A stretch of 64,000 nt of DNA, from the NCBI RefSeq assembly GCF_003144095.1, contig NZ_NSKH01000023.1:717611-781610 (forward strand), given 5' to 3'. The stretch is from Streptomyces sp. ICBB 8177 (lineage in GTDB: Bacteria > Actinomycetota > Actinomycetes > Streptomycetales > Streptomycetaceae). Below are positions 38,247-46,963 of the stretch, piece by piece. Within the stretch, counting starts at the first letter, position 1; each line of letters begins with the position of its first letter. Under the pieces are notes generated by a model that saw only the letters and a list, made by a program, of their open reading frames with translations, was not told where the DNA came from and did not search any database. Made by a program: the position numbers and the translations under genes.

Positions 38247-38254
38247 GTCACCCG
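38223..38254 (+). repeat. 10-bp direct repeat spanning the promoter
   Basis: ATGTCACCCG at 38223-38232 and again at 38245-38254, spaced 22 bases start to start, two helical turns. One copy overlaps the end of the -35 box and the other the end of the -10 box. The arrangement fits an operator bound by a regulator of the lipoproteins or of the divergent transporter. Confidence 0.6.
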
Positions 38255-38300
38255 TAGCGACAACCCAAACGTGTGCGGACCTCCCGGGACGGTGAGGAAG

Positions 38301-38819
38301 ATGGCTCGTACCCCGCGCACCGCGCTGGCCGCCGGAGCGACCGCGGTGGCGCTGGCGGCCGCCCTGACCGCGTGCGGCGGCGGGTCCTCCTCGCCGTCCA
38401 GCACCCCCGCGACCACGGCCACCACCTCGGCCGCGCCGTCCGCGAGCGGCACCGCCCCCGCCGACCCCTCGGCGGCGAAGGCGCAGGTCGTCAAGAACTG
38501 GGAGAAGTTCTTCGACCCGAGCACCTCGCTGGCGGACAAGACCAAGCTGCTGGAGAACGGGCAGAAGATGACCAAGGTCGTCGAGGGGTTCGCCGGCGAC
38601 CCCAGGGTCGGCCAGGTCAAGGCCACCGTGCAGAGCGTGCGGTTCACCTCGCCGTCCGGGGCCGACGTCACCTACTCGCTGGCCCTGAAGGGGACCACCG
38701 TGCTGCCCAGCGCCTCGGGCACCTCCGTGCTCCAGGACGGCGTGTGGAAGGTGTCCGACCAGACCCTGTGCGCGCTGATCTCCCTCGACAGCAGTGGTTC
38801 CGCGATCCCGGGCTGCTGA
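38301..38819 (+). CDS. small predicted lipoprotein
   Basis: 172 residues. Signal peptide MARTPRTALAAGATAVALAA with lipobox LTACG near residue 33, then a Ser/Thr/Ala linker and a small globular domain (VVKNWEKFFDPSTSLADKTK, VEGFAGDPRVGQVKATVQSV, TYSLALKGTTVLPSASG). Its pattern recalls DUF-type lipoproteins of mycobacteria, but no family can be named. ATG 38301 has GAGGAAG just before it. The following solute-binding gene starts inside its last codons (38794). Confidence 0.82.
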   Translation: MARTPRTALAAGATAVALAAALTACGGGSSSPSSTPATTATTSAAPSASGTAPADPSAAKAQVVKNWEKFFDPSTSLADKTKLLENGQKMTKVVEGFAGDPRVGQVKATVQSVRFTSPSGADVTYSLALKGTTVLPSASGTSVLQDGVWKVSDQTLCALISLDSSGSAIPGC

Positions 38820-40254
38820 GACCCGACGCCGGGCAGTTCGCGTTGAGACGCGACGCCGGACCGTCGAGACGCGACGCCGGGCAGTCCGCGCTGAACCGCG
38901 ACGCCGGGCCTTCCGCGCCGGGGCGGCCTGCCTCGCGGCGGCGGCCCTCGCGCTGACCGCCGCCTGCGGGACCCGACTGCCCTCCCGCGACTTCACCGCC
39001 CCGCCCACCGCCGCGCCGACGGGCACCGGCGGCGCCGCGCCGATCCGCGTGGGCGTCATCACCAGCGCCACCAGCCCGGTCGGCGGGGACACCTTCGTCG
39101 GCCCGCGCGACGGCGCCGAGGCCTACTTCGCCCGGCTCGACGCGCACGGCGGGATCAACGGCCACCCCGTCACCGTCGTCACCTGCGACGACGGCGGCAG
39201 CGGCGTCGGCGACACCTCCTGCGCGCACCGGCTCGTCGACCAGGACAAGGTCTTCGCCCTGGTCGCCACCACCGCACTGGACTACGCCGCCGCCCCCTAC
39301 GTGAGCGCCCACGACGTCCCCGACATCGGCGGCCAGCCCCTCGGCACCGCCTACGACACCTATCCGCACCTGTACGGGATCTACGGCAGCGACGCCCCCC
39401 GCGACGGGGCGACCGGCTGGCACGGCACCCTGGTCGCCGGCACCGAGGTCTACCGCTACTTCAAGCAGGAGCAGCACGCCCGCACCGCCGCCGTCGTCTA
39501 CTACAACCAGGCGGACTCCGCCCGCTACGCGAACCAGGTCGTGCGGGGACTGCGCACCGAGGGCTACCGCGTGGTACCGGAAGAGGCCGACTTCGCGCTG
39601 CCGGACTTCTCCGCGGTCGCCGCGGACCTGCGCGCCCACCACGTCGACATCCTCTTCGACGCCCTGGACACCGGCGGCAACTCCCAGCTGTGCAAGGCGA
39701 TGCAGGCCGCCCACGTCACCGTCGCCGCGAAGGTCACCAACGTCCAGAACTGGGACTCGAACGTGCCGAGCGCCTACGCCGGGGCGCCCGGCTGCCGGCG
39801 CGCGCTGTGGGTGACCGGTTCCAGCCGGGACTACGACGACACCGCCAACCCCCAGGTCGCCGCGTTCCGTTCCGGCATGGCGGCCTACCGGGCGGCGCAC
39901 GGCGGCTCGCCCTCGTACCTGTCGCAGTGGCAACTGGAGGGCTGGGCGGCGGGGATGTGGCTGCGTGACGCGCTCTCCGGGTGCCCGGCGCCCGGCACCA
40001 CGACGGGCTCGGTCGGCGCCGCGCGGGCCTGCGTCGAGCGTTTCATGAACCGCCCGCAGGGCTACGACGCGCACGGACTGCTGCTGCCCGCCACCTTCCA
40101 TTCGCTGCCCGCGCCGCCGAGGACCGCCCGCGACTGCCTGTCGGTGGCCCGCTGGGAGCCCGGCGCGGACGGCGGCCGCGGCGGCTGGGTCCCGCAGGGG
40201 CCCGACATGACCCGCAACTGCTTCACCGTCCCCCAACTTCCGTACAAACCCTGA
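38794..40254 (+). CDS. ABC transporter substrate-binding lipoprotein (periplasmic-binding type 6)
   Basis: 486 residues. It begins at GTG 38794, the only in-frame start, overlapping the previous stop by 26 bases. Residues 9-40 are a tandem 16-residue repeat (ETRRRAVRV..., ETRRRAVRA...). Next comes RRRAFRAGAACLAAAALAL with lipobox TAACG near residue 60; the RRAF pair resembles a twin-arginine signal. The mature part is a Leu/Ile/Val-binding-type domain (IRVGVITSATSPVGGDTFVG, VVYYNQADSARYANQVVRGL). It is the likely solute-binding partner of the liv-type fusion, encoded divergently. Ligand unknown. Confidence 0.85.
   Translation: MVPRSRAAETRRRAVRVETRRRTVETRRRAVRAEPRRRAFRAGAACLAAAALALTAACGTRLPSRDFTAPPTAAPTGTGGAAPIRVGVITSATSPVGGDTFVGPRDGAEAYFARLDAHGGINGHPVTVVTCDDGGSGVGDTSCAHRLVDQDKVFALVATTALDYAAAPYVSAHDVPDIGGQPLGTAYDTYPHLYGIYGSDAPRDGATGWHGTLVAGTEVYRYFKQEQHARTAAVVYYNQADSARYANQVVRGLRTEGYRVVPEEADFALPDFSAVAADLRAHHVDILFDALDTGGNSQLCKAMQAAHVTVAAKVTNVQNWDSNVPSAYAGAPGCRRALWVTGSSRDYDDTANPQVAAFRSGMAAYRAAHGGSPSYLSQWQLEGWAAGMWLRDALSGCPAPGTTTGSVGAARACVERFMNRPQGYDAHGLLLPATFHSLPAPPRTARDCLSVARWEPGADGGRGGWVPQGPDMTRNCFTVPQLPYKP
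38818..38913 (+). repeat. 48-bp tandem duplication encoding the Arg-rich N-terminus
   Basis: 38818-38865 and 38866-38913 are two copies with roughly seven differences. Each contains two smaller units around GACGCCGG (copies start near 38818, 38845, 38866 and 38893). In frame they give two 16-residue units, the first starting ETRRRAVRVE and the second ending RRRAF. The preceding gene's stop codon touches the start of the first copy. Confidence 0.9.
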
Positions 40255-41065
40255 CCGCCGGCCGCTTCTCGCGCCGCATTCCGTGGCGCTTTCGGTGCCG
40301 TAGCCGTGCCGGGCGGTGCGCGGTAGCGCGCGCGGCGTCCAGGAAAGTCCGGCGAACCCCCACGAGAAAGCCGTATGTCGCTTCATCAGGCACCTGACCC
40401 CCGCTCCACGGCCGCCGACGCCGACCCGGCCCCGGGCGCCGCGCCCGCCTGGGCCGCACCCCACCGGGCGAGCGCGCCGCCGTGCTGGGCTCACGGACGC
40501 GGCGGCCACCCTGCTGCGCGAGCCGGCGCGCGTTCACGGTCAGATGTTCCACCAGCCCGGCGCGGCTGCTGCGACGGCAGTTCGCGTACCGGGGTCACAC
40601 CTCTCCCGCCATCGATGTGGAGCCGGGACGCGGAAGCGGTTTCTCCCTTGAGCGACCACCGGAAACCGCTTCCTGATCCGGTCCCGGCTGCTGACCGACG
40701 AGGAGCTGACGGCGCTCGGGCGGGGGCCGGGGGGTGGTACGGGCCGGGAAGACGATCGGTCGATATTGTGAACACGTGAACAACGGGGAGGCTGTGTGGA
40801 GGAGTTGTGCGACGGCGTTCCGGGCTTCCGGATCGCCTTTCGCCGATTCCTCGGGGACGCTTTCCAGGGTTATCCGCATCGGCTCCGGAAAACCGTCGCG
40901 TGTAAGAGGAAGGCGAACTTGTCCGGGGAATTCGGCAAACTGGCGCGCTGGTCTTCCTGGCGGTCCGGAGCGCCACGTTCGAGTGAAGCCGGAATGTCAA
41001 ACTCCGCACCCCGCACTGTGACCGAAGCGTGACGCTGGCCCGGGAACCGGCCTACCGTGGACGGT
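40255..41065. other. gene-poor interval
   Basis: About 810 bases between the substrate-binding gene and the I78-type gene. No frame combines a good ribosome site with actinobacterial codon bias. The best is GTG 40796 (GGGGAGG at 40784-40790) to 41032, 78 residues (MEELCDGVPGFRIAFRRFLG...), but only about 70 percent of its third bases are G/C, so it is left unannotated. Contains a perfect 12-bp inverted repeat (40632-40673). Base composition from about 40740 to 41030 is lower in GC than the neighbours. Confidence 0.5.
40632..40673. repeat. 12-bp perfect inverted repeat
   Basis: GGAAGCGGTTTC (40632-40643) and GAAACCGCTTCC (40662-40673) with an 18-base centre. No T-run follows. Possible terminator for the substrate-binding transcript (378 bases upstream), regulator-binding site or transposon relic. 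Confidence 0.7.
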
Positions 41066-41281
41066 ATGGCACCCGTTCCGCACCCCGGCCCCACCCCCGA
41101 CGACAGCACCGACGCCTACGTCGGCCTTCCTGCGGAAGAGGCCGAGCGGCGGGCGGTGGAACACGGCTGGACGACGGTGCGGCCGCTGCCGCCCGACTCG
41201 GTGATCACGATGGAGTACGTGGCGGGGCGGCTGAACTTCACCGTCAGGGACGGCGTGGTCGCCCGCTGCTGGCAGGGCTGA
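41066..41281 (+). CDS. I78-family peptidase-inhibitor-like protein
   Basis: 71 residues. YVGLPAEEAERRAVEHGWTT, VRPLPPDSVITMEYVAGRLN and FTVRDGVVARCWQG match the short I78 inhibitor pattern (G-x-x-x-x-x-A..HGW-x-x-VR; D..T.DY..GRLN...D..G.V..C..G). No signal peptide, so it appears cytoplasmic. Such proteins bind serine proteases of the subtilisin class in other organisms, but target and role here are unknown. ATG 41066 lacks a clear ribosome site; GTG 41057 is in frame. Confidence 0.82.
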   Translation: MAPVPHPGPTPDDSTDAYVGLPAEEAERRAVEHGWTTVRPLPPDSVITMEYVAGRLNFTVRDGVVARCWQG

Positions 41282-41310
41282 CCGCCCTCCCGCGCCGCGA
41301 CCCGCGAAAA

Positions 41311-41360
41311 GGGCCGGCGGCCCGCGAGGACGTGCGTACCGTCCCGCGGACCGCCGGCCC
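41311..41360. terminator. bidirectional terminator
   Basis: GGGCCGGCGG (41311-41320) with CCGCCGGCCC (41351-41360), extended inward by CCGCG/CGCGG and GGACG/CGTCC around a short loop. AAAA precedes and a T-rich stretch follows. It separates the convergent I78 and PAP2 genes. Confidence 0.85.
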
Positions 41361-41376
41361 GTTCGTTCTCAGCGGT

Positions 41377-42390
41377 TCAGCCGGGGGTGCCCCGGCGGGC
41401 CGCCTGGACCGGCGGCGGGGTCTGGCGCACCGGACGCTCGCCGTGCGCCCGGCGGTTGGTGCCGGACGCGGTGACCGCCGCCCGGTCGTAGCGCTGCCCG
41501 TAGCTCCGCGCGCCGTGGTGCGCGCCGCCGCGCACCGGGGGCACCAGGGGCACGATCGACGGCGGCCGGACCGCGGTGGACGCCGGGGCGGTCGCGGGGG
41601 CAGCGGCGGTGGCCACCACCGCGGCCGGGACCGGCTCGCGGGCCCCGTCCGGGTCCTCGGACGCGCCGCGCGGCGGCACCAGGGCCCCGGGATCGCCGAC
41701 GGGCGCCCCGGCCGGTGCGACCGCGGCCCGGGGCCGCAGCCGCGCCAGCAGACCCAGCAGCCACTCCTCGGCGCGGGCCACCAGCGGCTCGAACCATGGC
41801 AGCGCCAGCAGCACCAGCAGCCCCGCGCACCAGCCGCTCAGTACGTCGCTCACCCAGTGGGTGCCGAGGTAGATCGTCGTCATGCCGACGCCCATCGCGA
41901 GCATCGCGCTGACCACCGAGCCGACCCGGCGGGCCAGCGGTGTGGTCGCCAGGTACGCCAGCACGCCCCAGGTCACGACCGCGTTCGCGGTGTGCCCGGA
42001 CGGGAATATGTCCCCACCGCGGAACAGCTCGGCCGATCCGATGGTGGTCGCGTAGTGCGGGCCGAGGCGTCCCAGCCCGTACTTCACCGAGCCCACCGTG
42101 ACGTTGAGGAGCAGCAGCGAGGTGCCGAGGATCAGCAGCGGACGCAGGGAGCGCTGCTTCCAGGTGCGCCAGCCGAGCCAGGCGGCCACCATCACCGCGG
42201 TCGGTCCGCGCTGCCCGAGGACCACGAAGTAGTCCAGGAAGGCGTGGTACTGGGGCCACTGCTTGTACGGCCGGAAGAGCATGACCTGCCAGTCCAGCGA
42301 CACGAGTGGCGTACTGGCCAGTACGGCCACGACGATTGCCGCGTAGGCCACCAGCGTGGTGCCGAACAGCACGCGGCGCGTTCGGCTCAT
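41377..42390 (-). CDS. PAP2-family membrane phosphatase
   Basis: 337 residues from ATG 42390, with GAGGT eight bases upstream; GTG 42468 would add 26 residues. Five or six membrane segments. Phosphatidic-acid-phosphatase signatures are VKYGLGRLGPHY (motif 1 variant), DIFPSGHTANAVV (motif 2) and YLGTHWVSDVLSG (motif 3 with catalytic His). The C-terminal about 120 residues are a Pro/Ala-rich cytoplasmic tail. Removes phosphate from lipid or undecaprenyl pyrophosphate carriers in related proteins; substrate here unproven. Confidence 0.9.
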   Translation of the reverse strand: MSRTRRVLFGTTLVAYAAIVVAVLASTPLVSLDWQVMLFRPYKQWPQYHAFLDYFVVLGQRGPTAVMVAAWLGWRTWKQRSLRPLLILGTSLLLLNVTVGSVKYGLGRLGPHYATTIGSAELFRGGDIFPSGHTANAVVTWGVLAYLATTPLARRVGSVVSAMLAMGVGMTTIYLGTHWVSDVLSGWCAGLLVLLALPWFEPLVARAEEWLLGLLARLRPRAAVAPAGAPVGDPGALVPPRGASEDPDGAREPVPAAVVATAAAPATAPASTAVRPPSIVPLVPPVRGGAHHGARSYGQRYDRAAVTASGTNRRAHGERPVRQTPPPVQAARRGTPG

Positions 42391-43011
42391 GCCCGGGACC
42401 TCGCGGTCGTTCGGTCGCTCCTGTCCTCGCTCCTGCTCCGAGTGGGCGACGATTCGGTCGGTACGCACTCAATCGACGTTACAGCGTGTGACGGGTGTGT
42501 TCGGCCGTAGAAGCCTCTTCGTGATGACGATGTGATGTGGCAACTGTCACGCCGTGTCGGCCTTCTCACATTTTCCACTTCCCCCGAACGTCGGCCGGTG
42601 AAGGGCCGGTCGAAGCCCCCGGCTTTCCTTCCCGGCTTTTCTCCGGAGAATCCTGTGAATTGCGCGGCCGGACATTCCCGGCGCCAACTCACTCTCTGAC
42701 GTCGCATCAGGTTACGGGGCCCCGGCGCCCTTCCGTTTCAAGATCGGTAACGGCGGCGAGTCGTCCCGGCGGCCGGCCGGTGACGCCCCGGTGACCGCTC
42801 CGGTGTGACGAACGCCACTGGCGCCGCACGCTCGGCGAACGCCGCGCCGGCCCCGTCGTACGCGGGCCGCGACCGCGGGAACCCCTGGCGCCGGCGCGGA
42901 CTCGCGTAACCTGGCGGCTCACTCGCCGATCCCCACCCGGGCCCGACGGGGCCGCCCGCTCGCCGCCCCCACGAGCCGCCCGGGGCGAGCGAACACAGCG
43001 GAGGTGCACGG
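42391..43011. other. intergenic region between divergent PAP2 and MFS genes
   Basis: About 620 bases (540 if PAP2 starts at 42468) with no gene. The section 42480-42720 is less GC-rich than the surroundings and probably holds both promoters. From 42720 on it is GC-rich, ending with GGAGGTG at 43000-43006 before ATG 43012. No clear operator was seen. Confidence 0.5.
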
Positions 43012-44733
43012 ATGACCGGGACGACCACGGCCGGCGGTCGGACCACGACCGCCGCCGCCCCGGAGGACGACCGGCGGCCGGGCCCGCCCGCAGGGCCCCG
43101 CGACACCGGACGGCGCGGACGGCACGCCAGACTCGGTCCGGCCGGCTCTCCCGCCAACCGCTGGACCGTCCTGGTCGTCCTCTGCGTGAGCCTGCTGTTC
43201 GTCGCCCTGGACGCGACCGTGCTGCACGTCGCGGTGCCCTCGCTCACCGAGAGCCTGCGGCCGGGCGCCGTCGAACTGCTGTGGATCGTCGACGTCTACC
43301 CGCTGGCCGCCGCCTCCCTGCTGATCCTCTTCGGCACCCTCGGCGACCGCGTCGGCCGCCGAAAGGTGCTGCTGCTCGGGTACGCGCTGTTCGCCGCCGC
43401 CTCCGGGATCGCCGCGCTCGCCGGGAGCCCCGCGGTGCTGATAGGCGCCCGGGCGCTGCTGGGCGTCGGCGGTGCCATGATCATGCCCGCGACGCTCTCG
43501 ATCGTCCGCCAGGTCTTCCCCGACCGCCGGGAGCGGGCCGTCGCCATCGGCGTGTGGTCCGCGGTGGCGGCGGTCGGCGCCGCGGTGGGCCCGGTGCTCG
43601 GCGGCTTCCTCGTCGAGCACTTCTGGTGGGGCTCGGTCTTCCTGGTCAACATTCCGCTGATGGCGGTCATCTGGCCGTTCGCCCGGCGCATGGTGCCGGA
43701 GTCCACCGGCGACCGGGACGGGCCGTGGGACGTGCTGGGCGCCCTCATGGCCGCGCTCGGCATCCTCGGCGCCGTGGTCGGCGTCAAGGAACTGGGCGCC
43801 GGACTCTCGCCGCTCTCCCCGGTCGCGCTGGTCCCGCTGCTCGCCGGGGTCGCCCTGCTGTGGCTCTTCGTGCGCCGCCAGCGCGGGCTGCGGCACCCGC
43901 TGGTGGACGTCACGATGTTCGCCAGGCCCGCGTTCGGCACCTCCGTCGGCTGCATCGTGCTGGCCATGCTGGCGCTCGTCGGGCTGGAACTGATCGCCGT
44001 GCAGTACCTCCAGCTGGTGCTGGACCTCGCGCCGGTCGACACCGGGCTGCGGCTGCTCCCGCTGACGTTCGCCGCCATGGCCGCCGGGCTCACCGGCTCG
44101 CGCACCCTGCGCCGCTTCGGGCCGCGCGCGATGGTCTGCGGCGGCTTCCTGCTGACCGCCGCCGCCGTGCTCGCGCTGACCGCGATGGGCGAGCACGACC
44201 GGCCGTGGCTGCTGACCGGAGCGTTCGTGGCGCTCGGGTTCGGTCTGGAGACCACACTGTTCGGTTCCTACGAGTCGATGCTCAGCGAGGCCCCGGCCGG
44301 CTGCTCGGGCGGCGCGGCGGCGGTCGGCGAGACCTCCTACCAGCTCGGCGCCGGCATCGGCATCGCGCTGCTCGGCTCGGTCATGAACGCGGTCTACACC
44401 CCCGGCCTGCGGCACCTGCCCGGAGTGCCCGCCGCCGACAGCGCGGGCGCCGGACGCTCGCTGGGCGAGGCGTACGACCTGGCCGACCGGCTCGGCGGCC
44501 GCACCGGCCAGACCCTGCGCGCCGCCGCCCGGCACGCGTTCGTCCACGGGCTGCACGTCACCCTGGTCGTCAGCGCGGTGCTGCTGCTGGCCGGCGCGGC
44601 GGCCGCGCTGCGGTTGCCGAAGACGTTCGACGGCACGGCGTGCGGGGAAGAAGCGGGCCGGGGCGCCGAGGACGCGGGGGCCGCCGAGGTGCCCTCGCCG
44701 CGCGAGCCGCAGACCGCGGGCCGGGCGGGGTGA
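43012..44733 (+). CDS. MFS multidrug exporter, DHA2 (14-TM) type
   Basis: 573 residues. A disordered N-terminal tail of about 50 residues is followed by 14 membrane segments. DHA2 motifs: LDATVLHVAVPSL (motif D1), GTLGDRVGRRKVLLLG (motif A), and a VGPVLGGFL motif C near residue 195. C-terminal tail acidic. Likely proton-driven efflux of cationic drugs or dyes, close to the LfrA/QacA group. A regulator gene does not lie beside it; the divergent neighbour is a phosphatase. Start ATG 43012 with GGAGGTG. Confidence 0.92.
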   Translation: MTGTTTAGGRTTTAAAPEDDRRPGPPAGPRDTGRRGRHARLGPAGSPANRWTVLVVLCVSLLFVALDATVLHVAVPSLTESLRPGAVELLWIVDVYPLAAASLLILFGTLGDRVGRRKVLLLGYALFAAASGIAALAGSPAVLIGARALLGVGGAMIMPATLSIVRQVFPDRRERAVAIGVWSAVAAVGAAVGPVLGGFLVEHFWWGSVFLVNIPLMAVIWPFARRMVPESTGDRDGPWDVLGALMAALGILGAVVGVKELGAGLSPLSPVALVPLLAGVALLWLFVRRQRGLRHPLVDVTMFARPAFGTSVGCIVLAMLALVGLELIAVQYLQLVLDLAPVDTGLRLLPLTFAAMAAGLTGSRTLRRFGPRAMVCGGFLLTAAAVLALTAMGEHDRPWLLTGAFVALGFGLETTLFGSYESMLSEAPAGCSGGAAAVGETSYQLGAGIGIALLGSVMNAVYTPGLRHLPGVPAADSAGAGRSLGEAYDLADRLGGRTGQTLRAAARHAFVHGLHVTLVVSAVLLLAGAAAALRLPKTFDGTACGEEAGRGAEDAGAAEVPSPREPQTAGRAG

Positions 44734-44920
44734 CGCGCGCGGGCTTGTCCGGCCGATGTCCGGCCGACGGGAGCCGTGCGGGCCCGTGTGACGCCCGCGA
44801 CCCGTGTCCCGAAGGGCTTTACGCCGCCAGGCCAGGCCCGTAGCGTCGGCCACGACCTGCGGTGATCGTCCGGCGGCGGGCGCCGGACGGCCGCGGCCCG
44901 ACCGAAAGCGGAGGCCCGTC

Positions 44921-46108
44921 ATGAGTGGCAGTGGACTGCCGTCCTTCGACCCGCGCGACCCGCTCGGCATCGACGACCTGCTGAGCGACGAGGACCTCGC
45001 GGTGCGCGACACCGTGCGCCGCTGGGCCGCCGACCGGGTGCTGCCGCACGTCGCCGACTGGTACGAGCGCGGCGAGCTGCCCGGCGTCCGCGAACTGGCC
45101 CGGGAACTCGGCTCGATCGGGGCGCTCGGGATGTCGTTGACCGGCTACGGCTGCGCCGGTGCCTCCGCCGTCCAGTACGGGCTGGCCTGCCTGGAGCTGG
45201 AGGCCGCCGACTCCGGCATCCGCTCGCTGGTGTCGGTGCAGGGCTCGCTGGCCATGTACGCGATCCACCGCTTCGGCTCCGCGGAGCAGAAGAACGCGTG
45301 GCTGCCGCGGATGGCCTCCGGCGAGGTCATCGGCTGCTTCGGCCTCACCGAGCCGGACCACGGCTCCGACCCGGCGGGCATGACCACCTACGCCAAGCGC
45401 GACGGCGGCGACTGGGTGATCAACGGCCGCAAGATGTGGATCACCAACGGCTCGGTGGCCGGCGTCGCCGTGGTCTGGGCCCGTACCGACGAGGGCATCA
45501 GGGGCTTCGTCGTCCCGGCCGGCGCGCCCGGCTTCTCCGCCCCGGAGATCAAGCACAAGTGGAGCCTGCGCGCCTCGGTCACCAGCGAACTGGTCCTGGA
45601 CGACGTACGGCTGCCCGCCGACGCCGTGCTGCCCGAGGTCGCCGGCCTGCGCGGACCCTTGAGCTGCCTGAGCCACGCGCGCTACGGGATCGTGTGGGGC
45701 GCGATGGGCGCCGCCCGCGCCAGCTTCGAGTCGGCGCTGGAGTACGCCACCACCCGCGAGCAGTTCGGCCGCCCGATCGGCGGCTTCCAGCTCACCCAGG
45801 CCAAGCTCGCCGACATGGCCGTGGAACTGCACAAGGGCGTCCTGCTCGCCCACCACCTCGGCCGCCGCATGGACGCCGGCCGGCTGCGCCCTGAGCAGGT
45901 CAGCTTCGGCAAGCTCAACAACGTGCGCGAGGCCATCGAGATCTGCCGCACCGCGCGCACCGTCCTCGGCGCCAACGGGATCTCGCTGGAGTACCCGGTG
46001 ATGCGGCACGCCACCAACCTGGAGTCGGTGCTCACCTACGAGGGCACGGTCGAGATGCACCAGCTGGTGCTGGGCAAGGCGCTGACCGGACTCGACGCCT
46101 TCCGCTGA
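44921..46108 (+). CDS. acyl-CoA dehydrogenase, glutaryl-CoA dehydrogenase-like
   Basis: 395 residues. FAD enzyme of beta-oxidation or glutarate breakdown. Motifs are GCFGLTEPDHGSDPAGM, WITNGSVAGVAVVWARTDE, YATTREQFGRPIGGFQL and the catalytic Glu in YEGTVEMHQLVLGKALTGL near the C-terminus. The YEGT placement, the overall length and the N-terminus all fit the glutaryl-CoA group, but the substrate needs proof. Start ATG 44921 with GGAGG at 44910-44914. Probably monocistronic; repeats of its own 3' end follow. Confidence 0.92.
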   Translation: MSGSGLPSFDPRDPLGIDDLLSDEDLAVRDTVRRWAADRVLPHVADWYERGELPGVRELARELGSIGALGMSLTGYGCAGASAVQYGLACLELEAADSGIRSLVSVQGSLAMYAIHRFGSAEQKNAWLPRMASGEVIGCFGLTEPDHGSDPAGMTTYAKRDGGDWVINGRKMWITNGSVAGVAVVWARTDEGIRGFVVPAGAPGFSAPEIKHKWSLRASVTSELVLDDVRLPADAVLPEVAGLRGPLSCLSHARYGIVWGAMGAARASFESALEYATTREQFGRPIGGFQLTQAKLADMAVELHKGVLLAHHLGRRMDAGRLRPEQVSFGKLNNVREAIEICRTARTVLGANGISLEYPVMRHATNLESVLTYEGTVEMHQLVLGKALTGLDAFR

Positions 46109-46163
46109 GCGGAGGCCTCCGCCGAGCGGTGCTGTTCGCCGGGCGGAGCCTTCCGCCGAGCGG
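46099..46163 (+). repeat. repeated copies of the acyl-CoA dehydrogenase 3' end
   Basis: CCTTCCGCTGAGCGG (46099-46113, containing the stop) is followed by CCTCCGCCGAGCGG (46116-46129) and CCTTCCGCCGAGCGG (46149-46163). A palindrome GCGGAGGCCTCCGC lies at 46109-46122 and may help terminate the transcript. Confidence 0.7.
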
Positions 46164-46228
46164 CGCCGGGGCGTTCCCGGCGGGTCCCTGCCCGGACGGG
46201 ACGGGGCCCGGCGGGGCGCGCGCCCCGG

Positions 46229-46675
46229 TCAGCTCTGGTTGAAGAAGCCGTCCGAGGCGCGGCCCGCGCTCTCCCCGCTGACCACGGTGTAGTCGGCCGG
46301 GGTGAGCAGGAAGACCCGGTTGGCGACGCGCTCGATGTCGCCGCGCAGCCCGAAGGTCAGCCCGGCGGCGAAGTCCACCACGCGCTTGGCGTCGGACGGC
46401 TCCATCGCGCTCAGGTTGACGATCACCGGGACGCCGTCGCGGAACAGCTCGCCGATGCCGCGCGCGTCCCGGAACCCGTCCGGGGTCACCGTGGCGATCC
46501 GGCGGCCGGTCTCCTGCGCCGCGTCGGCGGCCACCCGCACCCGCGGGTCGGTCACCCAGGCGTCACTGGGCACCGGCCCCTCGGCGTAGTCCGTGTACTC
46601 CTCGTCGTAGTACCGCTCGTCGCCGCTGTCGTCGACGAGTCCCAGCCACGCGCTGGCCTTACGCACCGAACCCAT
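46229..46675 (-). CDS. SepF-like division protein
   Basis: 148 residues. The SepF domain, roughly residues 60-140, includes [40 protein letters not shown] and [15 protein letters not shown]. SepF recruits FtsZ to the membrane; Streptomyces has the main SepF by ftsZ plus shorter SepF-like paralogues elsewhere. The N-terminus [19 protein letters not shown] keeps an amphipathic helix that can bind membrane. It is not beside ftsZ, so it is probably one of the paralogues. ATG 46675 has GGAGG upstream. Confidence 0.92.
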   Translation of the reverse strand: MGSVRKASAWLGLVDDSGDERYYDEEYTDYAEGPVPSDAWVTDPRVRVAADAAQETGRRIATVTPDGFRDARGIGELFRDGVPVIVNLSAMEPSDAKRVVDFAAGLTFGLRGDIERVANRVFLLTPADYTVVSGESAGRASDGFFNQS

Positions 46676-46963
46676 GGACGCCTCCTCTCACGTGCGGTCT
46701 GTACCGTCCGCCCTCCTATGGTCGTCCATGATGCTGATGATGCGCCAAGCGGAAACCCTTGACATCACGGTTTCGTGACGGTTCTGGTGCACAGGCTCGG
46801 ATGGCGACACGTCAGGTGGCAGGCGGCATACGGAAGGTGACGGACCATGGGAAAAAAATTCGGTCGGTGACGCACGGGAGAGTGAACGAGCGCCGCCGTC
46901 CGGCCCAGGGTCCGGACAGGTAATATGACCCGCCGATCGTGGCCGAAACGCCCTGGGGGAGAG

